This document shows positions 18,295 to 27,840 of a DNA stretch of 64,000 nucleotides, piece by piece; positions within the stretch are counted from its first letter, which is position 1, and each line of letters begins with the position of its first letter. The stretch spans positions 248,001-312,000 of the forward strand of contig JAIOUW010000002.1 in assembly GCA_019931105.1 (NCBI GenBank). The letters are read 5' to 3'. This stretch comes from Flavobacteriaceae bacterium NBU2977 (lineage in GTDB: Bacteria; Bacteroidota; Bacteroidia; Flavobacteriales; Flavobacteriaceae). Under the pieces are notes generated by a model. It had not been told where the DNA came from, made no database searches, and worked only from the letters and a program-made list of their open reading frames with translations. Both the position numbers and the translations under genes were made by a program.

Positions 18295-18535
18295 CGATTT
18301 GTACCGATTTTATCGCAAAGTATTTGCATCGAATTGAATACAAAGCTATCTTTGAAATATTACCCCTTAGATAAGGCAAAGAGTATTTTGCCTTGTGGTA
18401 ACTGTTATTGTTCCGCTGAATAAATTGCTTAGGCTTACGATCGTAAAGTTTTCCTTTTCCTTGCACGTTAATTTAGTATTTCAATGGCAACCGCCCCCTT
18501 GGTGCGTAAATCATTATTAACAAAATTTAGAGTAA

Positions 18536-18985
18536 ATGGCGAGAGCACAAGAAACCTTTGGAAAAAAAGAACGCGAAAAAAAGCGCCTGAAGAAGCGTGA
18601 AGAGAAGCAGAAAAGAAAAGAGGCGCGAAAATCCAATGCTACAGGTGGGGGACTGGAGAATATGTTGGTATATGTCGATGAGAACGGTCATTTTACAGAT
18701 ACTCCCCCAGACCCCGCCAAGAAGGTAAAGATCGATGCGGAAAGTATTGTTTTAGGAATTCCTAAAAAAGAAGAACAGGAGCCTGAAGATCCCGTTAGAA
18801 ATGGCAAAGTTTCCTTTTTTGACCACTCCAAAGGGTTTGGGTTTATCATCGATAGCGAGAACTCGGAGAAATATTTCGTACATGTAAGTGGTCTGATCGA
18901 CGAGATTGATGAAAACGATAAGGTTTCTTTTGAATTGGAAAAAGGCATGAAGGGCCTCAATGCGGTTCGGGTCAAAAAAACATAA
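18536..18985 (+). CDS. Cold-shock domain protein with lysine/arginine-rich N-terminal extension
   Basis: 149 aa. Residues 86-147 are a cold-shock domain with the RNA-binding strands KGFGFI (RNP1) and KYFVHVS (RNP2). The first 40 residues are extremely basic and helical (KKEREKKRLKKREEK), followed by an acidic linker. Such two-part Csp proteins are common in Bacteroidota and bind single-stranded RNA or DNA, acting as RNA chaperones. The 240 bp before the start contain no other gene and could hold a long leader as in other cold-shock genes. Confidence 0.9.
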   Translation: MARAQETFGKKEREKKRLKKREEKQKRKEARKSNATGGGLENMLVYVDENGHFTDTPPDPAKKVKIDAESIVLGIPKKEEQEPEDPVRNGKVSFFDHSKGFGFIIDSENSEKYFVHVSGLIDEIDENDKVSFELEKGMKGLNAVRVKKT

Positions 18986-19042
18986 AAAGACCTAAATTCA
19001 TCGATAATATATTAATAGTCGGGCTATTGGTTTAACTTCTAC

Positions 19043-19073
19043 AAAATCACGTTATATCCTGCGTGATTTTTTT
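19043..19073 (+). terminator. Rho-independent terminator of the cold-shock gene
   Basis: AAAATCACG (19043-19051) pairs with CGTGATTTT (19062-19070), with a 10-nt loop and a following T run. Confidence 0.8.
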
Positions 19074-19195
19074 ATTTATCTTTAGAAAGTTTCATTTAGT
19101 TTATGCGATCCCATACTTACCAATGTTAATGTAACCTTTTGAAATTACCACTATCGGATTTTAATGAAGGTGTAGGTTTTCTGAAAAAGCACTTT

Positions 19196-20428
19196 ATGTT
19201 GGGCAATACTCTATTCCGCAAGATTCTTAATTTATTGACCATCCTGATTGGAGTGGTCGAGGGTTACGGACAAATATCTACGTGTGCCGAACTCACCTTT
19301 CCTATCGATGGCGCTGTTGGAGTTTCGATAACAACAGATTTGGAATGGCAACAAGTGACGGAAGCTTCAGGTTACCTATTATCCGTGGGAACATCTCCTG
19401 GTGGCACCGAGATCCTAAATGCCGTTGATGTTGGCAACGTCGACACTTATGATCTAGCCAACGAGCTTCCATCACTTCAAATGATTTATGTGACCATAAC
19501 TCCTTATGACGGTGTTGGCAATTTTGGCGACTGCCCTGAAGAAGTATTTACCACAGGCGGAGCGGTACCACCCCTATGTACCGAGATAATCAACCCTACC
19601 AATGGCGATCAATTGGTTTCGGTTACTGCCAATATCACATGGATTCGCGACTTCGGCGCATCGGGCTACCGCATGACCATTCGTGAGAACGACCCAAATG
19701 GAATCGTTGTATTGAATAACGAAGATGTGGGCAACGGCACCAATTTTAAACCACCCGATTTTAAACCTCGAACACAATATTTCGTCACAATTATACCCTA
19801 CAATGATTTTGGTCCGGCGTCGGGGTGCGATCCAATTTCATTCACAACAGGAGATGGTCTTCCATTGCCTTTTTGTACAGAATTACTTTCTCCTGAGGAT
19901 GGCTCTGTCGATGTTCCCGTAGATACAGATTTACAATGGGCCGCAGTATCCAATGTAGACGGGTATTATGTTTCCTTGGGCACCACCCCCCGAGGTACTG
20001 ATATCGTAAACCAAGAAGACGTTGGCAATGTCACGACCTATGAGTTGTCTGGAAACCTGCCCATAGGCCAACGCATTTATGCCCTGATAATACCATATAA
20101 AGGGCAATTGCGCGCAGAAAATTGTATAGTTACTTCCTTCACGATCGAGGGGCCATCATCAGATGATTTGATAGAAATTGCACCTAATTTCTTCACGCCC
20201 AACAATGATAGCTTTAACGACGAATGGATCGTGCGATCTTCCCAGAACATTACGGTTCTGAATATTTACATATTCGACCGTTTCGGAAAGTTATTGAAAC
20301 AATTGGCTCCCGACCAGCCATGGGACGGTACCGTAAATGGCCGACAGCTTCCTGCCAATACTTATTGGTTTGCCATTGATGTATTGAACGCCCCTCCTCT
20401 CCAAGGTTACATGATGCTAAAGCGTTGA
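19196..20428 (+). CDS. Secreted triple-repeat protein with type IX (type B) C-terminal sorting domain
   Basis: ATG 19196 (MLGNTLFRK) gives 410 aa with a signal peptide ending GYG-Q; upstream TTG 19139 is less likely. Three repeats of about 95-100 residues follow, each starting C-x-E-L/I-x-x-P and containing a W, a G-Y and a DVGN-x-T/D-x-Y motif, which look like fibronectin-III-type domains. The last 85 residues are a gliding-motility-associated C-terminal domain (NFFTPNNDSFNDEW, IFDRFGK, W-D-G, PANTYWF), the type B sorting signal for the type IX secretion system. The protein should be exported and held at the cell surface, perhaps for adhesion. Confidence 0.88.
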   Translation: MLGNTLFRKILNLLTILIGVVEGYGQISTCAELTFPIDGAVGVSITTDLEWQQVTEASGYLLSVGTSPGGTEILNAVDVGNVDTYDLANELPSLQMIYVTITPYDGVGNFGDCPEEVFTTGGAVPPLCTEIINPTNGDQLVSVTANITWIRDFGASGYRMTIRENDPNGIVVLNNEDVGNGTNFKPPDFKPRTQYFVTIIPYNDFGPASGCDPISFTTGDGLPLPFCTELLSPEDGSVDVPVDTDLQWAAVSNVDGYYVSLGTTPRGTDIVNQEDVGNVTTYELSGNLPIGQRIYALIIPYKGQLRAENCIVTSFTIEGPSSDDLIEIAPNFFTPNNDSFNDEWIVRSSQNITVLNIYIFDRFGKLLKQLAPDQPWDGTVNGRQLPANTYWFAIDVLNAPPLQGYMMLKR

Positions 20429-20602
20429 CCTAAGAAATTATAAACTCCATAATTCATTTTTTCTTTAAGAATCCATGTTTAGGCACTACATACCTATCCT
20501 TTAATGTTAAACTATGTCTCCTACGTCGATCGGTACCGCGAACAACACACTAAAAACTCGAATATTTACGTTAGTAGCCTATAACCCACAAATATTTATG
20601 AA

Positions 20603-21400
20603 ATGAAACAATTTAGTAGAATTGTGAAATTAACGGTTTTCCTAAGTATAGGTTCACTATTTATAATAGGATGTAGCAAGGATGAAACGACCTATACAGA
20701 GGGCCAGGAACTCTCGAACACCGAATTGAAAACTATCCTTGAAACCGATGATCTCTCCAGTATAGCAGACAACGCACTTTCTGAGCTTTACATGAATAGG
20801 GGCAATAGCGCAAAATCGGCAAAAGCCGTGGAATGCTATTCGGCCGTATATTCCGAGACAGGCTTTACCGCTACTTTTGAGAATTGTAATCTAAATGGTA
20901 CGGATAATATTAATGGTACCTTATCGGTCGTTTATGAAACATCTGAGGGGTCGGCGGCCTTTACGGCCACCTATACCGATTTTTATGTAGGTGCCACCAA
21001 ATTAAGCGGAACGAGAAGTTACGTGGTTACCAGTAATAATGAGCAGGGAAGCATCTCTTTGGCAATAACAAGCAACATGACCATTACTATGGAAGACGAG
21101 TCGACCATTGCCGAAAGTGGCACAAGAACTTTCGGACTTCACTTAGGCGATAGTTTTGAAACCACAACCTATACCATAGAAGGCAATTGGACCTTGGAAA
21201 CCAATGGCAATATATACAAAGTGGCCATTGGTTCCGCATTGTCGGGTAACTGGGCATGTGCCTATGTCAATGAAGGCACTATGACCGTCGAGAAGAACGG
21301 TTTGGTAGTAACCGTTAATTTTGGTGATGGTACATGTGATGATATGGCGCAATTAACCTATCCCAATGGAGCAACAGAAGACATTTCATTAAAAGATTAG
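20603..21400 (+). CDS. Lipoprotein of unknown function
   Basis: 265 aa, ATG start, lipobox FIIGC. After an N-terminal helix (LKTILETDDLSSIADNALSEL) the sequence is almost all beta-strand with Thr/Ser-rich repeats and four Cys (ECYSA, ENCN, WACA, GTCDD) that could pair. No family was recognised. It has its own strong terminator, so it is a single-gene unit. Confidence 0.75.
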   Translation: MKQFSRIVKLTVFLSIGSLFIIGCSKDETTYTEGQELSNTELKTILETDDLSSIADNALSELYMNRGNSAKSAKAVECYSAVYSETGFTATFENCNLNGTDNINGTLSVVYETSEGSAAFTATYTDFYVGATKLSGTRSYVVTSNNEQGSISLAITSNMTITMEDESTIAESGTRTFGLHLGDSFETTTYTIEGNWTLETNGNIYKVAIGSALSGNWACAYVNEGTMTVEKNGLVVTVNFGDGTCDDMAQLTYPNGATEDISLKD

Positions 21401-21420
21401 CAATTTAAATAGCTATAAGA

Positions 21421-21453
21421 AAAGCCCCACCGTAATCGGATGGGGCTTTTTCT
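21421..21453 (+). terminator. Rho-independent terminator
   Basis: AAAAGCCCCA / TGGGGCTTTT with an inner CCG-TAAT-CGG stem and a T tail, 20 bp after the lipoprotein stop. Confidence 0.9.
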
Positions 21454-21558
21454 TTGGTTTCCATTTGATAAATAAAATAGTTAAGAAAAAGGACGAGGCG
21501 CAAGCGTAAATCTGTGTATTTTTAAAGAATATCAACAAACTTTAAAATTTACCGGTTT

Positions 21559-23442
21559 ATGAAAAATGTGGCTAAAACCTGTATTGGTCTTTTATTTCTA
21601 TTTGTCATTGTCCCTAATGTCGAGGGTCAAGAAGATGTTTTAAAACAACTTCAGGAAATTGCGGTCGTGGACCAGAAAGTAATGATGCCCATGCGCGATG
21701 GCATTCGTTTGTCCACAGATATATATAGACCCAAAGCACCTGGCAAATATCCGATCATATTTTCCAGGACTCCATATAATTTCAATTCATGGGGAGATGG
21801 CGAACAAAGAACAAGGACCGCACAAAGAGCTTATGAAGCGGTAAAAAGAGGTTATGCCTATGTTGTACAGAATGAGAGGGGACGCTATTATTCGGAAGGG
21901 GAGTGGGATATTTTAGGCACGCCCCTGACCGATGGATACGATGCCTTTAGTTGGATGAAAGATCAACCATGGTCCAATGGCAAAATAGGCACTTTGGGGT
22001 GTTCATCAACCGCAGAATGGCAGATGGCAGTGGCGGCTCTTGACCATCCTTCGCATGCGGCTATGGTACCACAGGGGTTTGGAGCCGGTGTCGGACGGGT
22101 CGGGGATTATTTTGAACAAGGCAACTGGTATCGGGGCGGGGCGGAACAAATGTTGTTTATTGCATGGTTGTACGGGGTGGAACATGACAAATTTAAACCG
22201 AGGATTCCAGAAGGTGCGACTCAAGAAGATTTGATCCGTATATCGCGTTTCTATGATCTTGCCCCTGAAAATCCCCCGGTAGACATGAAAGAAGCACTGG
22301 CACATCTTCCTATTCAGGATATTCTCAAGAACATTAATGGCAAAAGGGAAATTTTCGATAAAATGGTACGCAGAACACCAAATCATGAAGATTGGTACAA
22401 GGGCGGACTTTACCATGACAATATGGATTTTGGAGTGCCAAGTTTTTGGTTCGCCTCTTGGTACGATGTTTCTATTAGTCCGAATCTAGCCCTGTTCAAC
22501 CACGTTCGTTCGAATGCAAAGAATCCCGAAGTACGTGATAATCAATATTTGGTTATCGCACCAACTTTACATTGCGCATATACCCGGGCTACCGAAAATA
22601 CGATAGTGGGAGAACGTAACGTTGGAGATGCCCGACTGAACTACGATGAACAAATCTATGACTGGTTCGATCTATGGCTCAAAGATGAAAAAAACAATTT
22701 TAAGAAGAACACCCCAAGGGTGCAGTATTATACCATGGGGAGCAATAAATGGCAAGCGTCGGAAACTTGGCCCCCTGCAACTGCAAAACTGACCACCTAC
22801 TACTTGAATAGTGAAGAGGGCGCCAACAGTATTTTTGGTGATGGTATCTTGTCAACCGATGAACCTGCCGAGAGCGAGTCATACGATGCCTTTGTCTACG
22901 ACCCGATGAATCCCGTGAATTCATATGGTGGAAACGTTTGCTGTACGGGCAATGCCGTAAAAGGAGGTTCTTTTGATCAACGTGTAATGGAAACTCGGAA
23001 CGACATTTTGGTATTTACGACGGAGCCTTTAGAAGAAGGTACGGAGGTTTCCGGGTTTATCGAATCGACACTTTATGTGTCTTCCGATGCCAAGGATACC
23101 GACTTTACCATCAAATTGATCGATGTTTATCCCGATGGAAGGGCATACAATTTAGATGAAACGATTCAAAGGGCACGTTATCGTGAAGGATACGATAAAG
23201 AGGTGTTTATGGAAAAAGAAAAGGTCTACAAAATTGACCTGACTCCAATGTCGACAAGCAATTATTTTGAAAAGGGACATCGTATTCGGGTCGAAATTTC
23301 AAGTAGCAATTTTCCACGTTTTGCCCGAAATCTGAATACTGGGGGTAAGAATTATGATGAAAAGGATGGTGTTGTTGCCCATAACCGGGTATATCACTCC
23401 AAAAAATATCCCTCACAGATTCGATTGCCGATGGTAAGGTAA
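21559..23442 (+). CDS. CocE/NonD-type X-Pro dipeptidyl-peptidase-like hydrolase, exported
   Basis: 627 aa with a signal peptide (cleavage after VEGQ). The alpha/beta-hydrolase S15 core starts with [16 protein letters not shown], the nucleophile lies in [10 protein letters not shown] (normally GxSYxG) near residue 156, and the catalytic His is in IAPTLHCAY; the C-terminal jelly-roll (PepX_C) begins around 470 ([14 protein letters not shown]). Family members cleave X-Pro peptides, acyl esters or beta-lactam side chains. It may be cotranscribed with the DUF4251 gene 44 bp downstream. Confidence 0.88.
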   Translation: MKNVAKTCIGLLFLFVIVPNVEGQEDVLKQLQEIAVVDQKVMMPMRDGIRLSTDIYRPKAPGKYPIIFSRTPYNFNSWGDGEQRTRTAQRAYEAVKRGYAYVVQNERGRYYSEGEWDILGTPLTDGYDAFSWMKDQPWSNGKIGTLGCSSTAEWQMAVAALDHPSHAAMVPQGFGAGVGRVGDYFEQGNWYRGGAEQMLFIAWLYGVEHDKFKPRIPEGATQEDLIRISRFYDLAPENPPVDMKEALAHLPIQDILKNINGKREIFDKMVRRTPNHEDWYKGGLYHDNMDFGVPSFWFASWYDVSISPNLALFNHVRSNAKNPEVRDNQYLVIAPTLHCAYTRATENTIVGERNVGDARLNYDEQIYDWFDLWLKDEKNNFKKNTPRVQYYTMGSNKWQASETWPPATAKLTTYYLNSEEGANSIFGDGILSTDEPAESESYDAFVYDPMNPVNSYGGNVCCTGNAVKGGSFDQRVMETRNDILVFTTEPLEEGTEVSGFIESTLYVSSDAKDTDFTIKLIDVYPDGRAYNLDETIQRARYREGYDKEVFMEKEKVYKIDLTPMSTSNYFEKGHRIRVEISSSNFPRFARNLNTGGKNYDEKDGVVAHNRVYHSKKYPSQIRLPMVR

Positions 23443-23486
23443 GCTTGGCACAAGACTTGTGGCTTTTCAAGCAAAACCGGTTTAGG

Positions 23487-23993
23487 ATGAATAATCTCAA
23501 AATACTAATATTTTTTGCCTTGGCGTTCAATTTGGCACATGGTCAAACGAAATCGGAGATAAAAGAAGCTCAGTATGCCAAAATAAAAGAATTGATCGCT
23601 TCAGGTGAGTTTGTTTTTGTAGCGGATCGGGCCATACCAAGGGGAGGGTCAAGCATAAGTTTGGTAACCAACCCCAATTATCTAAAGGTCGTCAAAGATT
23701 CCACCACGGCCTATATGCCTTTCTTTGGTGAACGGTTCGCTGGTGGTGGTTTCGGAGAACCAGGGGCAATTACCTTCGAAACCATTATCGAGGATCTAGT
23801 GGTTCACTATAATGACAAGAAGGACAAAATTACTTTTAAATTCAGTGCCAATAACGATTATGACCGCTTTGGGCTGGTCTTGGAAATAGGTCGGTCGGGT
23901 TGGGCCAATTTACGTATTAGAAGTATTGATAGAAGTACGATAGGTTATTACGGCCGTGTTATGAAGGTGGAAAATAATCCGGCGAACCCTTAA
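23487..23993 (+). CDS. DUF4251 domain protein
   Basis: ATG 23487 (MNNLKILIFF) gives 168 aa with a signal peptide ending AHGQ. The DUF4251 pattern is visible: SGEFVFVADRAIP near the start, a YLKVVKDSTTAYMPFFGE segment and a final IGYYGRV. Function unknown; secreted, Bacteroidota-specific. The stop overlaps the stop of the convergent gene on the other strand. Confidence 0.85.
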   Translation: MNNLKILIFFALAFNLAHGQTKSEIKEAQYAKIKELIASGEFVFVADRAIPRGGSSISLVTNPNYLKVVKDSTTAYMPFFGERFAGGGFGEPGAITFETIIEDLVVHYNDKKDKITFKFSANNDYDRFGLVLEIGRSGWANLRIRSIDRSTIGYYGRVMKVENNPANP

Positions 23994-24595
23994 TCTTTTT
24001 CCAGAACTTCCAATAGGGCCTCATAGCTGGTGATTTGCGTAAACAATTTGCCCCCGATATTTAAGATCGGCGTAGTTAGCGAATCAATGGGATTGGTACT
24101 GCCCAAAGCGCCTTGAAGCTGCGATTGCATATCGGGCCTGGCTTCCAAATTATGTTGCGAAAAATGGTATTTTCCATTTTGAAGCGGGTTTATCAAACTG
24201 TCGCAAGAAGTACAGTTTTTAGGTAAATACACAATAATCGGCTTCTTAGGTTTGATTTTGACTTTTTCAAACTCTTTTTTCAAGGCACGGTTCGAGAGAC
24301 TATCATTTATCTCAAGTTCATAAGAATATGATGGTTTCTTACCACGAACCAGCACTATTGTTTTCAAATGTACTTTTGATGTTGCAGGAACCCGAATTGG
24401 TCTTGGACGGGCCCTACTTTGTCTAAAGTTATTTCCTGTAATCGTAATCGTTACATCAAAGTCCTGATCGTTTTCATTAATGGCATAAAAAGCCAATCGA
24501 TTCGGTATTTCTTCAGTGACCACTTTTATAGGTCTTTCCTGTCCCATGGCCGGCATTGTCAGAATCAGGAACAACATTGGTAAGTATATTTTCAT
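23990..24595 (-). CDS. Exported protein with C-terminal thioredoxin/glutaredoxin-like domain
   Basis: 201 aa with a signal peptide (ends AMGQ). Residues 25-105 form a beta-rich domain; from about 115 a thioredoxin-like half-fold appears: PIIVYLPKNCTSCDSL places a CxxC pair (Cys-Thr-Ser-Cys) after a beta-strand, and DSLTTPILNIGGKLF supplies the cis-Pro and the next strand, as in glutaredoxins. It could act in periplasmic thiol exchange. It is divergent from the EamA transporter. Confidence 0.65.
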   Translation of the reverse strand: MKIYLPMLFLILTMPAMGQERPIKVVTEEIPNRLAFYAINENDQDFDVTITITGNNFRQSRARPRPIRVPATSKVHLKTIVLVRGKKPSYSYELEINDSLSNRALKKEFEKVKIKPKKPIIVYLPKNCTSCDSLINPLQNGKYHFSQHNLEARPDMQSQLQGALGSTNPIDSLTTPILNIGGKLFTQITSYEALLEVLEKD

Positions 24596-24816
24596 CTTCC
24601 CTAAATTAAAAGCACCAAATCAATCAGCTTAATTTGCGCCTATTGTGTTATCGATTCCTCAAGATATAAAAATAATCGAGTACCGTTCAATTGTTGCATG
24701 CAATTTGGGCCTTATGGATCTTTTTATCCATAAACTACATTTTTCGTATCGATACGCTCGTTAAATTGACAGTTATTCTTAATATTGACTTGCAATAACC
24801 TACCATCTTGATCAGT

Positions 24817-25752
24817 ATGGACCGACCCACAAATCCGACCTTGATAATATTGGCCTTCTTCGCGATTTATGTCATTTGGGGTTCTACGTATTTGCTCAAT
24901 AAGATAGCCGTTACCGAGCTTCCCGCTTTCATGTTGGCGGGATTGCGATTTGTTGTCGCCGGAATTCTTATTCTCATTATCGCCAAGATTATGCGACTGC
25001 ATATATTGATCAATTGGCGGCAATTCTTCAACACGATAATAGCGGGTTTTTTATTCCTCAGTTTTGGAAATGGGGTAGTGGTCTGGGCATTGAAGTTTGT
25101 CGACAGTGGTTTTGCCGCTTTGGAGATTTCCGCGCAACCGCTCTTGATACTGCTCCTTATGAGAGTGTTGCAGGGCAAAAAAATTCAATTGATGTCCGTG
25201 GTAGGGGTCGTATTGGGTTTCATCGGAATTTATCTATTGGTCAGTCAAAAAGAAATCATTCGTCAAGAAGGCTCAGTTTTGGGAATGTTTCTGATTTTTC
25301 TGGCGATGCTCAGTTGGGGCTATGGCAGTTTGTTCGTGTCCAAGGCCGATCTACCTAAAAACTATCTGGTCAACACCGGTTATCAAATGCTCACCGGAGG
25401 TGGTTTGATGCTGTTATTCAGTCCCATCATTGGTGAAAAATGGACATCTCCCGTATCTTGGAGTACCGAAGTGCAATTGTCAATGCTATTATTGATTCTT
25501 TTCGGCAGTATCGTAGCCTTTACCGCCTTTAATTATCTGCTGCAGGTAGTATCTCCCGAAAAAGTAGCTACATCGACCTATGTAAATCCGATCATTGCAC
25601 TTATTCTGGGATGGTATTTTTTGGATGAACAAATCACCTTGCAATCCATTATTGCGGCAATCGTTTTATTGACCGGAGTCTACTTTATAAACACAAGAAA
25701 AAAATTAGTACTTTTTTCAAGATTTTCAGGCAAACTATCTGAAAATAAATAA
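24817..25752 (+). CDS. EamA-family drug/metabolite transporter
   Basis: ATG 24817 (MDRPTNPT) gives 311 aa; TTG 24808 is an alternative. Ten hydrophobic spans in two EamA repeats are visible, the first with IYVIWGSTYLLNK and the second with FTAFNYLLQVVSPEKVATSTYVNPI. Such inner-membrane carriers export amino acids, nucleosides or other metabolites. The gene ends 31 bp before a DUF1080 gene. Confidence 0.9.
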   Translation: MDRPTNPTLIILAFFAIYVIWGSTYLLNKIAVTELPAFMLAGLRFVVAGILILIIAKIMRLHILINWRQFFNTIIAGFLFLSFGNGVVVWALKFVDSGFAALEISAQPLLILLLMRVLQGKKIQLMSVVGVVLGFIGIYLLVSQKEIIRQEGSVLGMFLIFLAMLSWGYGSLFVSKADLPKNYLVNTGYQMLTGGGLMLLFSPIIGEKWTSPVSWSTEVQLSMLLLILFGSIVAFTAFNYLLQVVSPEKVATSTYVNPIIALILGWYFLDEQITLQSIIAAIVLLTGVYFINTRKKLVLFSRFSGKLSENK

Positions 25753-25783
25753 TGGACCCCTATATTACTTAAAACAGCACAAA

Positions 25784-26482
25784 ATGAAAAAAACGGTTTT
25801 ATTGACAATATTCATTTTAACGATTATGGGGTGCAAGTCGCAAAACACCGTATCTCTGTTTAATGGAAAAGACTTGACTGGCTGGCATATCGATGTGCCT
25901 AAAATGGATAGCATTCCCGATGCGAGAAACCCCTTTATTGTCAGAAATGGTATGTTGGTAAGCCTCGGCACCCCACAGGGTCATGTTATTACCGACAAGG
26001 TTTATCGTGATTTTCGCCTACAAATCGAATACCGTTTTGCCGGGGAACCCGGTAATTGCGGCGCCCTTGTTTTCGCTTCAACGCCAAGGTCTTTGTATAA
26101 AATGTTTCCCAAATCGATCGAAGTACAAATGATGCATGAAAATGCCGGGGATTTTTGGTGTATTGTCGAAGATATTACCGTCGACAATATGCTCGCTCGA
26201 AGAGGCCCAAAAGAGGAATGGGGAATTACGGAAGGCAAAAAAAGAAGAATATTGAACCTCACCGACGACTCCGAAAATCCCGTAGGGGAGTGGAACTATA
26301 TGACCATCGAATGCTTGAATAGCGAGGTCAAGGTTTGGCTAAACGGAGATTTGGTGAATCACGGTTACAATGCCACCGCGAGTGAAGGCCAAATTGCTTT
26401 ACAAGCTGAAGGTTCAGAAGTAGAATTTCGAAAAGTGGCACTTACGCCCATAAGTACGTTGAGCGATTCAGAGCCTGAATAA
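25784..26482 (+). CDS. DUF1080 (3-keto-glycoside hydrolase family) lipoprotein
   Basis: 232 aa with lipobox IMGC (Cys17). The DUF1080 jelly-roll starts with SLFNGKDLTGWH and ends with QAEGSEVEFRKV, both family hallmarks. The Pfam family is named 3-keto-disaccharide hydrolase: members hydrolyse 3-keto glycosides made by a dehydrogenase. Two further DUF1080 genes lie at 33789 and 47663. It ends with a bidirectional terminator. Confidence 0.88.
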   Translation: MKKTVLLTIFILTIMGCKSQNTVSLFNGKDLTGWHIDVPKMDSIPDARNPFIVRNGMLVSLGTPQGHVITDKVYRDFRLQIEYRFAGEPGNCGALVFASTPRSLYKMFPKSIEVQMMHENAGDFWCIVEDITVDNMLARRGPKEEWGITEGKKRRILNLTDDSENPVGEWNYMTIECLNSEVKVWLNGDLVNHGYNATASEGQIALQAEGSEVEFRKVALTPISTLSDSEPE

Positions 26483-26501
26483 TATGTATTGAACAAATCA
26501 A

Positions 26502-26535
26502 AAAAGGGGCGCTATCATACGATAACGCCCCTTTT
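26502..26535. terminator. Bidirectional rho-independent terminator
   Basis: AAAAGGGGCG / CGCCCCTTTT with an inner TATC-atac-GATA stem. It stands between the plus-strand DUF1080 gene and the minus-strand small-ORF operon and can serve both. Confidence 0.9.
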
Positions 26536-26559
26536 AATTCAATTGACGGCCAGAACCGA

Positions 26560-26673
26560 CTAACGGTTAAAATTTCTGGATTGACTCCATAATGCCCTTT
26601 TGCTGTTGCTCAAGGTAGAAAAGTATTGTCCGGTTCTCGATTCTGTTACCGTTTGTGTGAATGATGCTTTCAT
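26560..26673 (-). CDS. 37-residue small protein, third of a tandem set
   Basis: ATG...TAG, sequence begins MKASFTQTVTESRTG and ends WSQSRNFNR. It is a paralogue of the ORF at 26715-26828: 33 of 37 residues are identical although about a dozen codons differ only at synonymous positions, including one Ser written AGT here and TCA there. That pattern is expected only if the peptide is under selection. It is polar, basic (Arg, Lys), Ser/Thr-rich and has no membrane span or signal. Function unknown. Confidence 0.8.
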   Translation of the reverse strand: MKASFTQTVTESRTGQYFSTLSNSKRALWSQSRNFNR

Positions 26674-26714
26674 GACTTTTGTTTTTAGATTGATGATTGA
26701 TGATGAAATCGGTA

Positions 26715-26828
26715 TTAGCGATTAAAATTTCTGAACTGTGACCACTGAGCCCTTTTACTGTTGCTCAAAGTTGAAAAATATTGTCCGGTTCTTGATTCTG
26801 TTACTGTTTTTGTGATAGAAGCTTTCAT
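26715..26828 (-). CDS. 37-residue small protein, second of a tandem set
   Basis: ATG...TAA, begins MKASITKTVTESRTG and ends WSQFRNFNR. It differs from its neighbour at four residues (I/F, K/Q, Q/L, F/S) and at many silent sites. The core ESRTGQYFSTLSNSKRA is invariant. It starts 5 bp after the stop of the 42-residue ORF upstream, so the three small ORFs form one transcript ending at the 26502-26535 terminator. No known family was recognised. Confidence 0.8.
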   Translation of the reverse strand: MKASITKTVTESRTGQYFSTLSNSKRAQWSQFRNFNR

Positions 26829-26833
26829 AATTT

Positions 26834-26962
26834 TTAGTTTTTAAGATTGTTGTTAATTCCGTTGTTCTTGTTCTTTTGGCTGTACCAATGATCGGTCGCC
26901 CAGCCAAGGTCCATTGTATAATATATCTTAGGACGTAATTGATGTTGATATAAAGTTTCCAT
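26834..26962 (-). CDS. 42-residue small protein, first of a tandem set
   Basis: ATG 26962 to TAA 26834; sequence starts METLYQHQLRPKIYYTM and contains a WATDHWYSQ segment, then an Asn/Lys-rich tail. It is not alignable with the two 37-residue paralogues but leads their operon. It is aromatic-rich at its N-terminal half and has no signal peptide. Support comes from position, spacing and the promoter-like elements just upstream. Confidence 0.6.
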   Translation of the reverse strand: METLYQHQLRPKIYYTMDLGWATDHWYSQKNKNNGINNNLKN

Positions 26963-26992
26963 GATGTTTGTTTTTGATTGACTTACAACTAG

Positions 26993-27020
26993 AAGACGAC
27001 GGAAGGATAATTTTGTTACA
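26993..27020 (-). promoter_or_regulatory. Possible ECF-type promoter of the small-ORF operon
   Basis: On the minus strand TGTAAC (27015-27020) is followed after 16 bp by CGTCTT (26993-26998), an AAC/CGTC arrangement typical of ECF sigma factors, 30 bp before the first small ORF. Assignment is inference. Confidence 0.4.
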
Positions 27021-27164
27021 GTACTATGTTATAAAAGGTACTATATTAATTAAACTTTAACATATTGAAATAAGATATATTCACTTACTAAATTGATTAT
27101 CAATTACTTATTGTTTTTTACATTTTTAACGTTCTTTTCATGATTTTGTACTTATCTTAGAAAA

Positions 27165-27827
27165 ATGAGATGCTTAAACCTATTTTTGCCGTTCATATTT
27201 CTGCTTGTCGGAGCAGTTCAAGCGAAGGCCCAATACAATGAATCGGACTGGAAAGATCGTGACACATGGATGAAGGTGCCACAACTTTTTGAATTGGCCG
27301 GAATAGGAGAGGGGGCCACCGTTGCGGATATTGGATGCCATGATGGATATTTAAGTTTTCACCTCGCCAAAGCCGTTGGAAAAGATGGTAAAGTATATGC
27401 CGTTGATGTTCAGGAGTATCGTCTTGATAAACTAAAGGAGCATATTGAGCAACGGAACACGACCAATATAAAGGTCGTTTTGGGCGATTATGACAATCCG
27501 AAACTTCCTGAGGGCATGTTGGATATTGTATTTGTTGTGGACACCTATCATGAGATGGATGATTACATGAAAATCCTTTCCCATATTAAAAAAGCTTTGA
27601 AGCCTGATGGTCGTATCGTTCTACTTGAAAAGCTGAAAGACCCCCAAAGGGGTAAAAGTAGGGAAGCCCAGGCAAATGCCCATACGCTGGCGGCCAAGTA
27701 TGTGAAGAAAGAATTAGAGGAAGCAGGCTTTGCAATTTTAAAGGAAGTCCCGGATTTTGGAATCTGGAACCATGAATCGGAGAAACACATGTGGATTTTG
27801 GTAGCCGAAAAGTCTTCTGTAGAGTAG
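27165..27827 (+). CDS. Exported class I methyltransferase-fold protein
   Basis: 220 aa. A clear signal peptide (MRCLNLFLPFIFLLVGAVQAKAQ) precedes a Rossmann-type methyltransferase: motif I is VADIGCHDGYLS (residues about 54-65), the acidic end of strand 2 is YAVDVQE, and motif IV is VFVVDTYHEMDDYM. S-adenosylmethionine is not expected outside the cytosol, so the signal peptide is odd; related predicted exported methyltransferases exist in Bacteroidota. The enzyme may stay membrane-tethered inside or bind another ligand. Confidence 0.8.
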   Translation: MRCLNLFLPFIFLLVGAVQAKAQYNESDWKDRDTWMKVPQLFELAGIGEGATVADIGCHDGYLSFHLAKAVGKDGKVYAVDVQEYRLDKLKEHIEQRNTTNIKVVLGDYDNPKLPEGMLDIVFVVDTYHEMDDYMKILSHIKKALKPDGRIVLLEKLKDPQRGKSREAQANAHTLAAKYVKKELEEAGFAILKEVPDFGIWNHESEKHMWILVAEKSSVE

Positions 27828-27840
27828 GTAGGAAAGGCTC

